This document shows, piece by piece, positions 48,088-55,838 of a DNA stretch of 64,000 nucleotides (positions are counted from its first letter, which is position 1; each line of letters opens with the position of its first letter). A model generated the notes under the pieces. The model was not told the origin of the DNA and searched no databases. It saw only the letters and a program-made list of their open reading frames with translations. The stretch lies in NCBI RefSeq assembly GCF_010093065.1, contig NZ_CP048113.1, positions 4,340,001 through 4,404,000 of the forward strand, read 5' to 3'. The translations under genes and the position numbers were made by a program. This stretch comes from Chitinophaga agri (GTDB taxonomy: Bacteria > Bacteroidota > Bacteroidia > Chitinophagales > Chitinophagaceae).

Positions 48088-48663
48088 TTATTCATATGGT
48101 CCGTCTCCGCCTTTTCTGCTGTCTGTGACATAGTATTTTCTTGCCGGCATGACTATCCCCGGTAAGGTTTTCGCGTTAATGACAGTGGCAGTGTCGATCA
48201 GTTTGTTGGCATACAGCAGCCAGGCTGTGACGCCATAGACTTCGTTATCTGATAATGAGCCCGGCGCATTAAATGGCATCGCCCGACGTACGTAATCGAA
48301 TACAGTAGTGGCATAAGGCCAGTAGTTGCCGATGGCCCTGATACGCTGCGGCGCACGGTCGAAGGGAACAGCATTCGCACTATCAGGTGCGACCAGTATA
48401 TTGAATGGTCCTTCAACACCTGTCACACCGTGACAGGCCGCACATTTTGCGGCATATACAGCAGCCCCTTCCTGTACAGTTCCCTGCCCTGCTGGCAGTC
48501 CCGTTCCATCGGGACGAACAGCTATTGCTTTAGCTGCGATCTCCTGGTTAGTAGCAGCCCGACCGTAACCGAAATGGACCGGTACAGACTTACTGTCACG
48601 TTCACATGAGATCATAGCAATACCCGCAACGCAGGCCCAATAAGGCATTCGTAGCTTAAACAT
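48088..48663 (-). CDS. Monoheme cytochrome c, electron acceptor for SoxC-like enzyme
   Basis: The 191-aa protein has a lipoprotein-like signal (AGIAMISC, Cys20) and one CxxCH motif (KCAACHGVTG) with a later Met ligand candidate (RAMPFNAPG). The GPFN and VYGVTAWLLYANKLI regions resemble SoxD/SorB-type cytochromes. It is the first gene of the operon with the sulfite-oxidase-like enzyme and probably takes electrons from it in the periplasm. The promoter and palindrome upstream (48769-48817) would control the whole operon. Confidence 0.9.
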   Translation of the reverse strand: MFKLRMPYWACVAGIAMISCERDSKSVPVHFGYGRAATNQEIAAKAIAVRPDGTGLPAGQGTVQEGAAVYAAKCAACHGVTGVEGPFNILVAPDSANAVPFDRAPQRIRAIGNYWPYATTVFDYVRRAMPFNAPGSLSDNEVYGVTAWLLYANKLIDTATVINAKTLPGIVMPARKYYVTDSRKGGDGPYE

Positions 48664-48768
48664 CAGATAATTGAGACTTGGATAATTTGGTTGATTACAA
48701 TGCGCAGAGTGTAGCCATTGAAGCTACTGCATTTAGTCTCTTGGTGGGAGCACAATAATAATCTGGTG

Positions 48769-48776
48769 CAAATATA
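48769..48776 (-). promoter_or_regulatory. Putative -7 box for the cytochrome/sulfite-oxidase operon
   Basis: On the minus strand TATATTTG matches TAnnTTTG exactly, about 105 bases upstream of the cytochrome start. A -33 TTG is not clear because that region is taken by the palindrome at 48791-48817. Confidence 0.45.
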
Positions 48777-48790
48777 TACAGTAGAAATTT

Positions 48791-48817
48791 AAAAGTCTAC
48801 TATTTATGTAGACTTTT
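48791..48817. promoter_or_regulatory. Palindrome: operator or terminator
   Basis: Perfect 10-bp arms AAAAGTCTAC/GTAGACTTTT with a 7-nt centre. It sits 14 bases beyond the -7 box of the sulfite-oxidase operon, over the place of the -33 element, so it could be an operator. It could equally end transcription of the small gene at 48869. Confidence 0.5.
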
Positions 48818-48868
48818 ATTTAAACGGTATTTTTTGCTCGTTTTAGTAGGATATGGAGAGTAATAATA

Positions 48869-49120
48869 TCAATGTTCCATCATATCCAGGATATCTGTCC
48901 AGATAATGCGGGCGATCTGTTCACTTTCAATAGTCCTGACGCGTTCTTCTGCGGTGATCATACGATCTTCCTGCCAGTCGATTGCTTCCGGCATAAAGTC
49001 TCTGAGTATATTGCCGCTGGTGATGACTTCGTAGGTAGTTTCCTGCGCTACTTCATCCACCGTAATGGCAAGCTGATATGATCTTCCATCGATATAAACT
49101 GTAATTGTACGCCTTTCCAT
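48869..49120 (-). CDS. Small acidic hypothetical protein
   Basis: A protein of about 83 residues from the chosen start MERRTITVYIDG (the frame opens three codons earlier at 49129). It has a beta-rich N terminus and a helical acidic tail (EERVRTIESEQIARIIWTDIL). No family was recognised. Codon use looks ordinary and the frame is not covered by another gene. It may be cytoplasmic. The palindrome at 48791-48817 could be its terminator. Confidence 0.5.
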   Translation of the reverse strand: MERRTITVYIDGRSYQLAITVDEVAQETTYEVITSGNILRDFMPEAIDWQEDRMITAEERVRTIESEQIARIIWTDILDMMEH

Positions 49121-49197
49121 AACAAACAATTAAAGGGAGTGTTACTACGGGATATTCCGTAGCAGATAAAGCCGGGAGAGAATCTGTTGATATATTA

Positions 49198-49317
49198 CTA
49201 TTGGCTGCTGACGGCCTGGGGGGAGTAACGATTGTCACTGTTCGATGAACTATCTGCTTTTGCTTCCTTAGCTCTTCCTGTCACTGTCTCTTTACCCCTG
49301 TTTGAATACCTCTTCAT
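49198..49317 (-). CDS. Possible 39-aa basic/polar peptide
   Basis: A frame beginning MKRYSNRGKETVTGRAK and ending in a Ser/Asn-rich tail. It lies upstream of the small gene at 48869 and on the same strand. It has no recognised family and could be chance. Confidence 0.25.
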   Translation of the reverse strand: MKRYSNRGKETVTGRAKEAKADSSSNSDNRYSPQAVSSQ

Positions 49318-49565
49318 ATCTCACATTTTTAATGGGTTAGTTAAAAGCTGACATACTGAATAGAACAAAATATCTGCCAGTATGTTCTCAACAGGCCGTT
49401 GTGGAATAATACTCCCCAACTCCTAATGCCGGATGGGGCATCCTATGGAAAAAGGGCACACCGTGGGAACAGAAAATAATATAAAACACTGGAAATCAAA
49501 TACAAATACCCCTTCCTGGACATATGTAAGTTGATTGTTGCCGAGGTATGTTCAAGTATCGGTCA

Positions 49566-49631
49566 AGGTGGCTTTCACTTACGTTTCTCTTACGTTTTAA
49601 AACGTAAGAGAAACGTAAGTGAAAGCCACCT
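49566..49631. repeat. Perfect 66-bp palindrome with no spacer
   Basis: Two 33-base arms meet at 49598/49599 without a loop and match at every base. Each arm contains two ACGTAAG/CTTACGT copies, so four copies lie in the whole. The next base pair outward does not match. It could form a cruciform or a very strong RNA hairpin. No gene function was seen for it. Confidence 0.95.
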
Positions 49632-49850
49632 GAAACCTACCCTGACTGATCCTGAAATATATCAAATAAAGAAGGCTCGTGACGCGATATCAACCCTTAG
49701 TGACGCGGCACCGACGGCCCGTGTACTTTATTAACACCCATGTCGAAATACTCGCTAATATTGCATTATCGATCAGCATCAGAACAGCGTCCATGGCGGC
49801 ATCGGGCACTGATGCGAACAACGGTACCGTGTTCTGAGCAATATGAAAAA

Positions 49851-49878
49851 GCCTGCACCGGAGGGGACCGGTACAGGC
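49851..49878 (-). terminator. Terminator of the metallopeptidase lipoprotein gene
   Basis: GCCTGCACCGG/CCGGTACAGGC (one mismatch) with a 6-nt loop. On the minus strand the stem is followed by CTTTTTC. It lies 54 bases after the gene that ends at 49933. Confidence 0.8.
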
Positions 49879-49932
49879 AATGATGCTACAGTTTATTATT
49901 TTTATCAGCGGGAACAGTGCTGTGAAATATGG

Positions 49933-50865
49933 TTAGTACACGATATTCGGGAAAGTCTGGCGGGCCTGCTGGAACTGCGTCTCCCAGCTGGCGGGCCATC
50001 CGAAGGCGATCGTGGCCTGTGCTTTCAGATTGACACCGGCGGCGCCACTCCAGAAATGTACGAATTCCCCCCAGTTCATATTACGGGCATAATTAGTCCC
50101 GTTTTTAGGAAAATACTGGGCAAGCAGGGTAAAGAACTTATTCAGCGTGGCAGTGCCTCCGTGCTGGCTGTAAATAGGGTAGAACCAGTTCCTGAACCAA
50201 CGGGTATTGGCAACCGGGAAATTATCCACCTTATTCCACATGTCATTGTACCAGGCATTGGCAATGGTGGTCCAGCCAAGTGATTTATAGACATCGTACT
50301 GATAGATCTCCATCCATTTGCTATCTCCCCATAAAGGGAATGCCGGCGAATTATGGAATCCTTTGGAAGCGCCTTCTACGATATGGCCGACTTCATGAGC
50401 CGTAATATGCAGGGGCTGACCGGTACTATCGGCCCAGGATCCGTTGAGACCAACATCGATCACATTGCGGTAATCGTGGCTGGCATCAAAATAAGTTGAA
50501 GGATGTCCTCCACTATACTTATTTTCATGCAGGATTACGAACAGGCGTTTATCTGTACCAAAATCACCGTAGATCCTTTTTGTGTATCGCCATATACTGT
50601 CCAGACGGCGGTAAGGCCATGTCACATTTGTGGGCATGTCGTTATCATAATAGACAGCGATATGATCATTGTAATAAACACGATTCAGCAGCTGTACGTG
50701 TTCAAACCAGTGTTCCTGCCAGGTCGCAGGCGGAATTTCTGCCGCTGCTTCTTCTGTTACAGGTTTTCTTGTCTGGGGACGGGCATTGTCTTTTTTGCAA
50801 CTTTCCACCAACAGTGTGGAGGTCATAAGACACAACAAAATGATTAAATGAGGGCTCTTTTTCAT
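49933..50865 (-). CDS. HEVGH metallopeptidase-like lipoprotein
   Basis: The 310-aa protein is a lipoprotein (LLVESC lipobox, Cys23) whose mature part matches the peptidase domain of the T9SS protein at 35026. Shared lines include WQEHWF, H157 E158 V G H161 in HEVGHIVEGASKG, then FPLWGDSKWMEI, FRNWFYPIY and GEFVHFWSGAA. It lacks the F5/8, Fn3 and sorting domains. Two proteins with the same core but different export routes suggest the core is the functional part. The HExxH motif predicts zinc binding; the third ligand is unclear. Substrate unknown. Confidence 0.82.
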   Translation of the reverse strand: MKKSPHLIILLCLMTSTLLVESCKKDNARPQTRKPVTEEAAAEIPPATWQEHWFEHVQLLNRVYYNDHIAVYYDNDMPTNVTWPYRRLDSIWRYTKRIYGDFGTDKRLFVILHENKYSGGHPSTYFDASHDYRNVIDVGLNGSWADSTGQPLHITAHEVGHIVEGASKGFHNSPAFPLWGDSKWMEIYQYDVYKSLGWTTIANAWYNDMWNKVDNFPVANTRWFRNWFYPIYSQHGGTATLNKFFTLLAQYFPKNGTNYARNMNWGEFVHFWSGAAGVNLKAQATIAFGWPASWETQFQQARQTFPNIVY

Positions 50866-51183
50866 GGAGTCTGAGAAGGGTTTTATGAAGTGATGAAATC
50901 TTCAATAGTTGAAACAGACTACAAGCCATACAGGGACGCACGGCCTGTAGTTTGTTACTTTCTCAATAGATAGCTGAGTACGTGTTCGTGGTAATTAGCA
51001 CAAAGGTCCGGGACGCTTTGTTGTGACAGTTAAACAGTTTGGTTGATACTAGTTTCTAAGAATGGATGAACGACTAGTCGAAATTAAAAAAGCATGTGCA
51101 TAAAACTTGTAAATGGAAAGCAAACGAAGTGTAAACAATCTTAAACAGATTGTAAACGAAAATTAAATTCCCGATATTTAAAT
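50866..51183. promoter_or_regulatory. Divergent promoter region with spaced TGTAAA sites
   Basis: An imperfect 15-bp inverted repeat is at 50913-50927 and 50942-50956 (two mismatches). TGTAAA occurs at 51108, 51130 and 51151, spaced 22 and 21 bases, that is about two DNA turns. The last two flank a perfect repeat ACAATCT/AGATTGT (51135-51153). The kinase gene follows at 51184, so these may be binding sites of the OmpR-type regulator encoded next. Confidence 0.5.
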
Positions 51184-52686
51184 ATGATGAGAAAAATATG
51201 GAGTTTGCTAAAACTGCCATCCGAAAGGATATATTTGTTCTTCAGGAATATTTCCATGAAGCATCCTTTTAAGATTTATATCACTACATCTGTTATTTGC
51301 TTTCTAGTCCTGGCGCTCGTACAGTTCATCCTGGTATATAATACCTACGATCTGCTCAACCGCCGCTTCTACTATGATAAGAAAAACAAGATCAATGAGG
51401 AGTATACAAAGGCGATCACAAATGATAAACTTTTCCCGGGCGGGCAGGCACTTGTAGACTCTATACTGATGCCACAGCTGCATAATTTAGAGCAACTCTA
51501 TCAAACTGATACCACGCAGTTCAAAACACGCTCACAACAATTGCTGAATGACATATTTCATAAGCTGATCATAGAAGAAAAAGCTGACAGTTTGCTGCAT
51601 GCCATCCTTCGGCGGAACAATATTACGGACTCGCTTCGTTATGCGCTCAGCATTACCAAAATAGATATCATGTTCGGCGACAGGAGATATATCAATATCT
51701 ATAACAGCCGTCAGAAATATGCATTGATAGATGACTCCCTGCAATGGTCAGATGGTATCCGCATATTTGGTAATCTCAAAGCGCCCGATGATCGCAGCCT
51801 GATACTAGGACTCAATGTGAGCACGCCGGTACCATATACCTATGCCATGGCCTTCAATCTTCACGCCGAGCCTTACAACCGCCGGGAGATGGTATTCCGG
51901 CAGATGCGCCTTATGCTGACAATGTCTCTTTTATCAATGTTTGCGATAATTATATTATTTTTCATCACGATGCGCAACTGGATAAAGCAGAAACATCTTT
52001 CTGATGTCAAAACTGATTTTATCAATAACATTACGCACGAATTTCATACGCCATTGTCAGCAATCATGGTGGCTAACAAGAATATCCAGAATGAAAAAAT
52101 ACTGGATAACAAGATGGCCATTCGTTCTTTGTCAGAAATCATTGACCGGCAGTCACACCGGCTGAAACTATTATTCGGGCAGGTACTGGATCTTGCTACT
52201 GTCGATAAATTATTCGTACAGAAAAAGCCACATCACCTGAATATGCTGGTTAGCGAGATCCTGACAGACTTCAGTATCAAGTTCTCGACATCCAACCTGC
52301 AGATAGATTTCAAGCAGGCTGATACGGATCTTGTAGTGGAACTGGATAACTTCCATTTCACCACACTACTGCTGAACATACTGGATAATGCCGTCAAATA
52401 TAATGGTCAGCCAGTAAAAGAACTGGTGGTCATGATCACTGAAGACGATGAGCATATCTATATCACGATCATGGACAGCGGTATCGGGATGTCAAAAGAA
52501 ACACTTAAGCATATCTTTGAGAAATTCTACAGGTATCAGAAGGACCTGACACAAAACACAAAGGGACTGGGACTTGGACTGCATTATGTGAAACAATGTA
52601 TAGATGCACACAAGTGGAAACTGAAAGTAGATAGCGAAGTAGGAAAAGGAAGTACATTTGTAATCGTAATTCCTCAAAAACAATAG
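51184..52686 (+). CDS. Membrane sensor histidine kinase
   Basis: The 500-aa protein has two transmembrane helices (about 31-52 and 244-266) around a periplasmic sensor part with no known motif. Then come a HisKA domain with H285 (NITHEFHTPLSAI) and a HATPase with N box LLNILDNAVKYN, DSGIGMSKET and GLGLGLHYVKQ. The usual HAMP linker is short or missing. MKHPFKIY (residue 25) is a possible alternative start. The partner regulator gene begins 51 bases downstream. Confidence 0.93.
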   Translation: MMRKIWSLLKLPSERIYLFFRNISMKHPFKIYITTSVICFLVLALVQFILVYNTYDLLNRRFYYDKKNKINEEYTKAITNDKLFPGGQALVDSILMPQLHNLEQLYQTDTTQFKTRSQQLLNDIFHKLIIEEKADSLLHAILRRNNITDSLRYALSITKIDIMFGDRRYINIYNSRQKYALIDDSLQWSDGIRIFGNLKAPDDRSLILGLNVSTPVPYTYAMAFNLHAEPYNRREMVFRQMRLMLTMSLLSMFAIIILFFITMRNWIKQKHLSDVKTDFINNITHEFHTPLSAIMVANKNIQNEKILDNKMAIRSLSEIIDRQSHRLKLLFGQVLDLATVDKLFVQKKPHHLNMLVSEILTDFSIKFSTSNLQIDFKQADTDLVVELDNFHFTTLLLNILDNAVKYNGQPVKELVVMITEDDEHIYITIMDSGIGMSKETLKHIFEKFYRYQKDLTQNTKGLGLGLHYVKQCIDAHKWKLKVDSEVGKGSTFVIVIPQKQ

Positions 52687-52737
52687 TGAACTATTTATGT
52701 AAACAGGTCGCCTGCTTCAAACTAAAAAATTGTAGCT

Positions 52738-53442
52738 ATGAGACACCGAATTTTATTGGTCGAAGATGAAGCAGATCTGGGTAATGTAGTAAAGCAATAC
52801 CTGGAACTGATGGATTTTGAAGTAAACTGGCAGCAAAGCGGCAGCGATGCGCTGGAAGATTTTAAGAGAGCACCGGAACTATACCACATTCTCCTGATCG
52901 ATGTTAACCTGCCTGGTATGAACGGCTTTGAACTGGCTGAACACGTCGTAAAGATCAATAACCAGGTACCATTCCTGTTCCTGACTGCACGTGGTGAAAA
53001 AACAGACCGTCTGAACGGATTGAAGATAGGTGCTGATGACTATGTGATTAAGCCCTTTGATATTGACGAACTGGTACTCCGTATCCGCAATATCATCAAA
53101 CGTAAACAACCGTCTGCCGCACCGGAAGTGGTAAAAGCGAAGAACGTTATTACAATAGGTAATACACAGCTATTTGTAGATTCTCTTAAACTGGTAACTG
53201 AACAAGGGGATGAAATCGTACTGACACCAAGGGAATGTGACCTGCTGGTACTCTTTTTCCATAATGTCAACCGCGTTATCAAACGTGAGGAGATCCTTAC
53301 CAAGGTATGGGGCTCTAATGACTACTTCGTCGGTCGTAGCCTTGATGTGTTTATCTCCAGGTTCAGGAAGTATTTCCAGCAGAACCCTGGTATCAGCATC
53401 AAGAACGTGTACGGGATAGGATTTGTATTCAATGTAAAATAA
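52738..53442 (+). CDS. OmpR-family response regulator
   Basis: The 234-aa protein has a receiver domain with acidic EDEAD at residues 8-12, phosphoacceptor D55 (LLIDVNLPGMNG) and lysine in YVIKPFD. A winged-helix DNA-binding domain spans about 135-234 (LTPRECDLLVLFFHN, REEILTKVWG, DVFISRFRKYF). It is the partner of the upstream kinase and could bind the spaced TGTAAA sites at 51108-51157, which would be autoregulation. Confidence 0.95.
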   Translation: MRHRILLVEDEADLGNVVKQYLELMDFEVNWQQSGSDALEDFKRAPELYHILLIDVNLPGMNGFELAEHVVKINNQVPFLFLTARGEKTDRLNGLKIGADDYVIKPFDIDELVLRIRNIIKRKQPSAAPEVVKAKNVITIGNTQLFVDSLKLVTEQGDEIVLTPRECDLLVLFFHNVNRVIKREEILTKVWGSNDYFVGRSLDVFISRFRKYFQQNPGISIKNVYGIGFVFNVK

Positions 53443-54076
53443 AACAGCCCGCGGATCGCTGGTCCGCCGAAATCTACAGGGAAGGTTACTATAGATCTGG
53501 AATTCTGATTTTTCAGAGAGATTGAAAGAGGACGGACATCTTTTCCGGTTCTACAAAGCGGTATCCTGCCGGTTCCAGAACCGTGTCCTTTATTTTCCAA
53601 TAATAGTCCATCAACTTCATAGACTATTTAAAAATAGCATACAAAGCTCTGTGCCTGAAGCGCATAAGTGCATGACTCCTTATACTGATGTATCAGTGCA
53701 AAAGTATCAACATAAATGTGATGGGGTTACCTTATGCGTGGCGCTTAGAGCTGCTCATTGTTCTCCTTCCAGTTGACGCTTGTCTTGTGACCGTAGAATC
53801 TATTCACTAAAATAAACATAACTGTAATGCACGCAATGATAACGTAATGTAAAACGATTGACGGCATGATAATAAAGCTGAATAAAGTACTAATTGTTAC
53901 TGTTGTTGTTATCTAAATCTACACTTAACAGGTTGAAAATATACAGCAGTCTCTCCAATTATGGGATATGCAGATAAATTCATTTACAAAAGTTAACACA
54001 GCCTGACGATTCTAACAATACCACGATCGTTTAATTATCGGTAAAACTTCCTTTTTGCTGAAAGCAAAAGCCCCCG
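53443..54076. other. Intergenic region with one small frame
   Basis: The region holds a small palindrome CGGTTC-CA-GAACCG (53570-53583), a minus-strand 40-codon frame (53745-53867) and AT-rich sequence. A clear terminator for the response-regulator gene was not seen. The 84-codon plus-strand frame at 53522 looks non-coding. Confidence 0.5.
53745..53867 (-). CDS. Possible 40-aa membrane peptide
   Basis: A frame beginning MPSIVLHYVIIACITVMFIL, one transmembrane helix, then a basic tail (NRFYGHKTSVNWKENN). Such single-span peptides are common. It lies alone between the regulator and GH43 genes. It could be chance. Confidence 0.35.
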   Translation of the reverse strand: MPSIVLHYVIIACITVMFILVNRFYGHKTSVNWKENNEQL

Positions 54077-54089
54077 TCAGGAACGGGGG
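54071..54089. terminator. Terminator at the end of the GH43 gene
   Basis: CCCCCGT/ACGGGGG with a 5-nt loop. The stem overlaps the GH43 stop-codon region, and the minus-strand 3' side has GCTTTTGCTTT. Confidence 0.65.
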
Positions 54090-55099
54090 ACTTGCAGTAA
54101 AGTGTCTGTATTTAAAGGCTTTCCGAAGACAGGCCAGCCGTTTTCGTTCCAGCTAAACCGCTGAATACGTGGTGAACGTTTCTTTCCACACCCGTCTCCG
54201 GGATGATCATTAGCGTGATATAATATCCAATATTCCTTCCCGTCAGGTGAGGTAAAAAATGAATTGTGTCCGGGTGCGTATACTTTATTCTCCGCAGACT
54301 GCTTAAAAACCGCTTCTGTCTTTTTTGTCCAGGATGCCGGGTCCAACAAATTACTATTTTCATCTGCTGACAATAATCCCAATGCATAATCATCTGTCCA
54401 GCAAGCAGATCCGGAGTACACTATGAAAAGTCGTTTGCCATGCTTTAAAAACTGCGGTCCTTCATTGACATCAACATGCTTCAGATCAGGATCTCCCAGG
54501 TCTCCCTTTGTCTCCCACGCATAGTGGGGAGTAGATATTTTTACCCTTTTCCCCTGGATAGTGTATGGATTCTTCATGGCGGCGATATAAATATCCTGAC
54601 GCCCATTCTTATTCCCTTCCCATCCTGACCATATCATATATAACTTTCCATGATGCTCGAATACACTGCCGTCAATGGCCCATTTATCGTCTATATCTGC
54701 CACCTTTCCCTTAAAAACCCAGGTCCCTTCCATCGGGTCTGGTGAGCTATTTTCCAGTGCATACATCCGGTGATATTGATTATCACCATCGTCAGCAGCA
54801 AAATAGATGTACCATTTACCCTTTAAAAAGTGTATTTCCGGCGCCCAGATATCTTTGGAGAATGGCCCACTGGCCGGAGGTGTCCAGACGGTTTTATGTG
54901 GCGCATCTTTCAGGAAAGCAATGTTCTTCGTTTTCCAGAGTTCCAGGCGATTCCCCATTGTATGCATATAATAATAGTATCCATCCTTATATATACACCA
55001 GGGATCCGGCCCTCCTGCCAGCAGGGGATTCCGGAAGGTCTCCTGACCATGTGCGGCAGCTGCCAGCAGCAGTAAAAAGCAGACAATTGGTCTTATCAT
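54077..55099 (-). CDS. Secreted GH43 glycoside hydrolase
   Basis: The 340-aa protein has a signal peptide (LLLLAAAAHGQ) and a five-bladed beta-propeller of the GH43 family. The catalytic residues are visible: base D32 (AGGPDPWCIY), transition-state D143 (AIDGSVF) and acid E213 (VNEGPQFLKHG). The WAPEIHFLKGKWYIYFA stretch is typical. GH43 enzymes remove arabinose or xylose units from plant polymers. It is the last gene of the SusC/SusD locus, 3 bases after DUF3823, and is probably the enzyme of this locus. Substrate (arabinan or arabinoxylan type) is inferred. Confidence 0.93.
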   Translation of the reverse strand: MIRPIVCFLLLLAAAAHGQETFRNPLLAGGPDPWCIYKDGYYYYMHTMGNRLELWKTKNIAFLKDAPHKTVWTPPASGPFSKDIWAPEIHFLKGKWYIYFAADDGDNQYHRMYALENSSPDPMEGTWVFKGKVADIDDKWAIDGSVFEHHGKLYMIWSGWEGNKNGRQDIYIAAMKNPYTIQGKRVKISTPHYAWETKGDLGDPDLKHVDVNEGPQFLKHGKRLFIVYSGSACWTDDYALGLLSADENSNLLDPASWTKKTEAVFKQSAENKVYAPGHNSFFTSPDGKEYWILYHANDHPGDGCGKKRSPRIQRFSWNENGWPVFGKPLNTDTLLQVPRS

Positions 55100-55102
55100 A
55101 TT

Positions 55103-55816
55103 CTATTTCAGGTTAATCTGCTGTACTTCTGAAAACAACAGGTCCTCCACACCGGCGATCTTTACACCAATACGGGCAAACACATAGTCCTGATCTCCTG
55201 AAGCACCGTTACCAGAACGAACATCCGGCACATTCACACTCAGCTGTACATTCGATGGATCAATGTCCGCTCCGGCGACAGCTGTACGGGCCAGATAGTT
55301 TGTACCATCCACAAACTGCGTCTGATTCAGGTACAGGAATACAGTCTCTACACTTCTTTCATGCGCATCGGTAATGATCTTTTCCAGGCGGAAACTGCCA
55401 TTTACCACGTTCGTGCCACTCAGCTCCAGCTTGGCATCTCTAACCATGTAGTAGGGCATCACTTCGATGTCCATAGTCCTGCTCCCACTGATGGTCAGCA
55501 ACATAGTATCATTTTTCGTCTCTTCGTTGGTGATAGACCTGAATGGTCCCTGAGAAGGAGGGATGATCAGTTTATAATTACCATCAAACAGTAACGCTGC
55601 ATAGGAGCCATCTTCCTTTATATTCACGGTAATTGCCCCGTTCTTGCCCCAGCCCGGCTCCCATAATTCGAAAGTTACATCTTTTGAACTGACATTGATC
55701 GGCACGCCCTGGTAGGTGATACGGCCGGAAAATGTCGAGGATGGCGGATCGTAGTTATCCTTCTTACAGGAGAACGCTGTCAGCGTCAATAATATATATG
55801 CGACTATTTTTTTCAT
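55103..55816 (-). CDS. DUF3823 lipoprotein
   Basis: The 237-aa protein has a lipobox-like TAFSC and the DUF3823 pattern: FSGRITYQGVPINVSSKDVTFELWEPGWG at the N terminus (a carboxypeptidase-like beta domain) and a second beta domain with RLEKIITDAHERSVETVFLYLNQ. These lipoproteins are often encoded beside SusD and may bind glycans at the surface. It lies between SusD and GH43 in the operon. Confidence 0.9.
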   Translation of the reverse strand: MKKIVAYILLTLTAFSCKKDNYDPPSSTFSGRITYQGVPINVSSKDVTFELWEPGWGKNGAITVNIKEDGSYAALLFDGNYKLIIPPSQGPFRSITNEETKNDTMLLTISGSRTMDIEVMPYYMVRDAKLELSGTNVVNGSFRLEKIITDAHERSVETVFLYLNQTQFVDGTNYLARTAVAGADIDPSNVQLSVNVPDVRSGNGASGDQDYVFARIGVKIAGVEDLLFSEVQQINLK

Positions 55817-55838
55817 GTAACCTGTTTTACAATATGTA

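Larger units (their letters stand above)
49130..49932. other. Gene-poor region with perfect palindrome
   Basis: Apart from the 39-codon frame, this 800-base region holds the 66-bp palindrome at 49566-49631 and a terminator at 49851-49878. A 67-codon plus-strand frame across the palindrome (49531-49734) is judged spurious. No promoter was clear. Confidence 0.6.

Noticed and set aside
49053..49238. A 61-codon minus-strand frame overlapping the small gene at 48869
   Set aside because: It overlaps the better-supported frame and has a product without features.
49531..49734. A 67-codon plus-strand frame across the palindrome
   Set aside because: The palindrome forces complementary codons and the product has no family; the frame is likely a by-product of the repeat.
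53522..53776. An 84-codon plus-strand frame after the OmpR-type regulator
   Set aside because: It has no recognised features and a composition unlike neighbouring proteins; it overlaps a better minus-strand frame.
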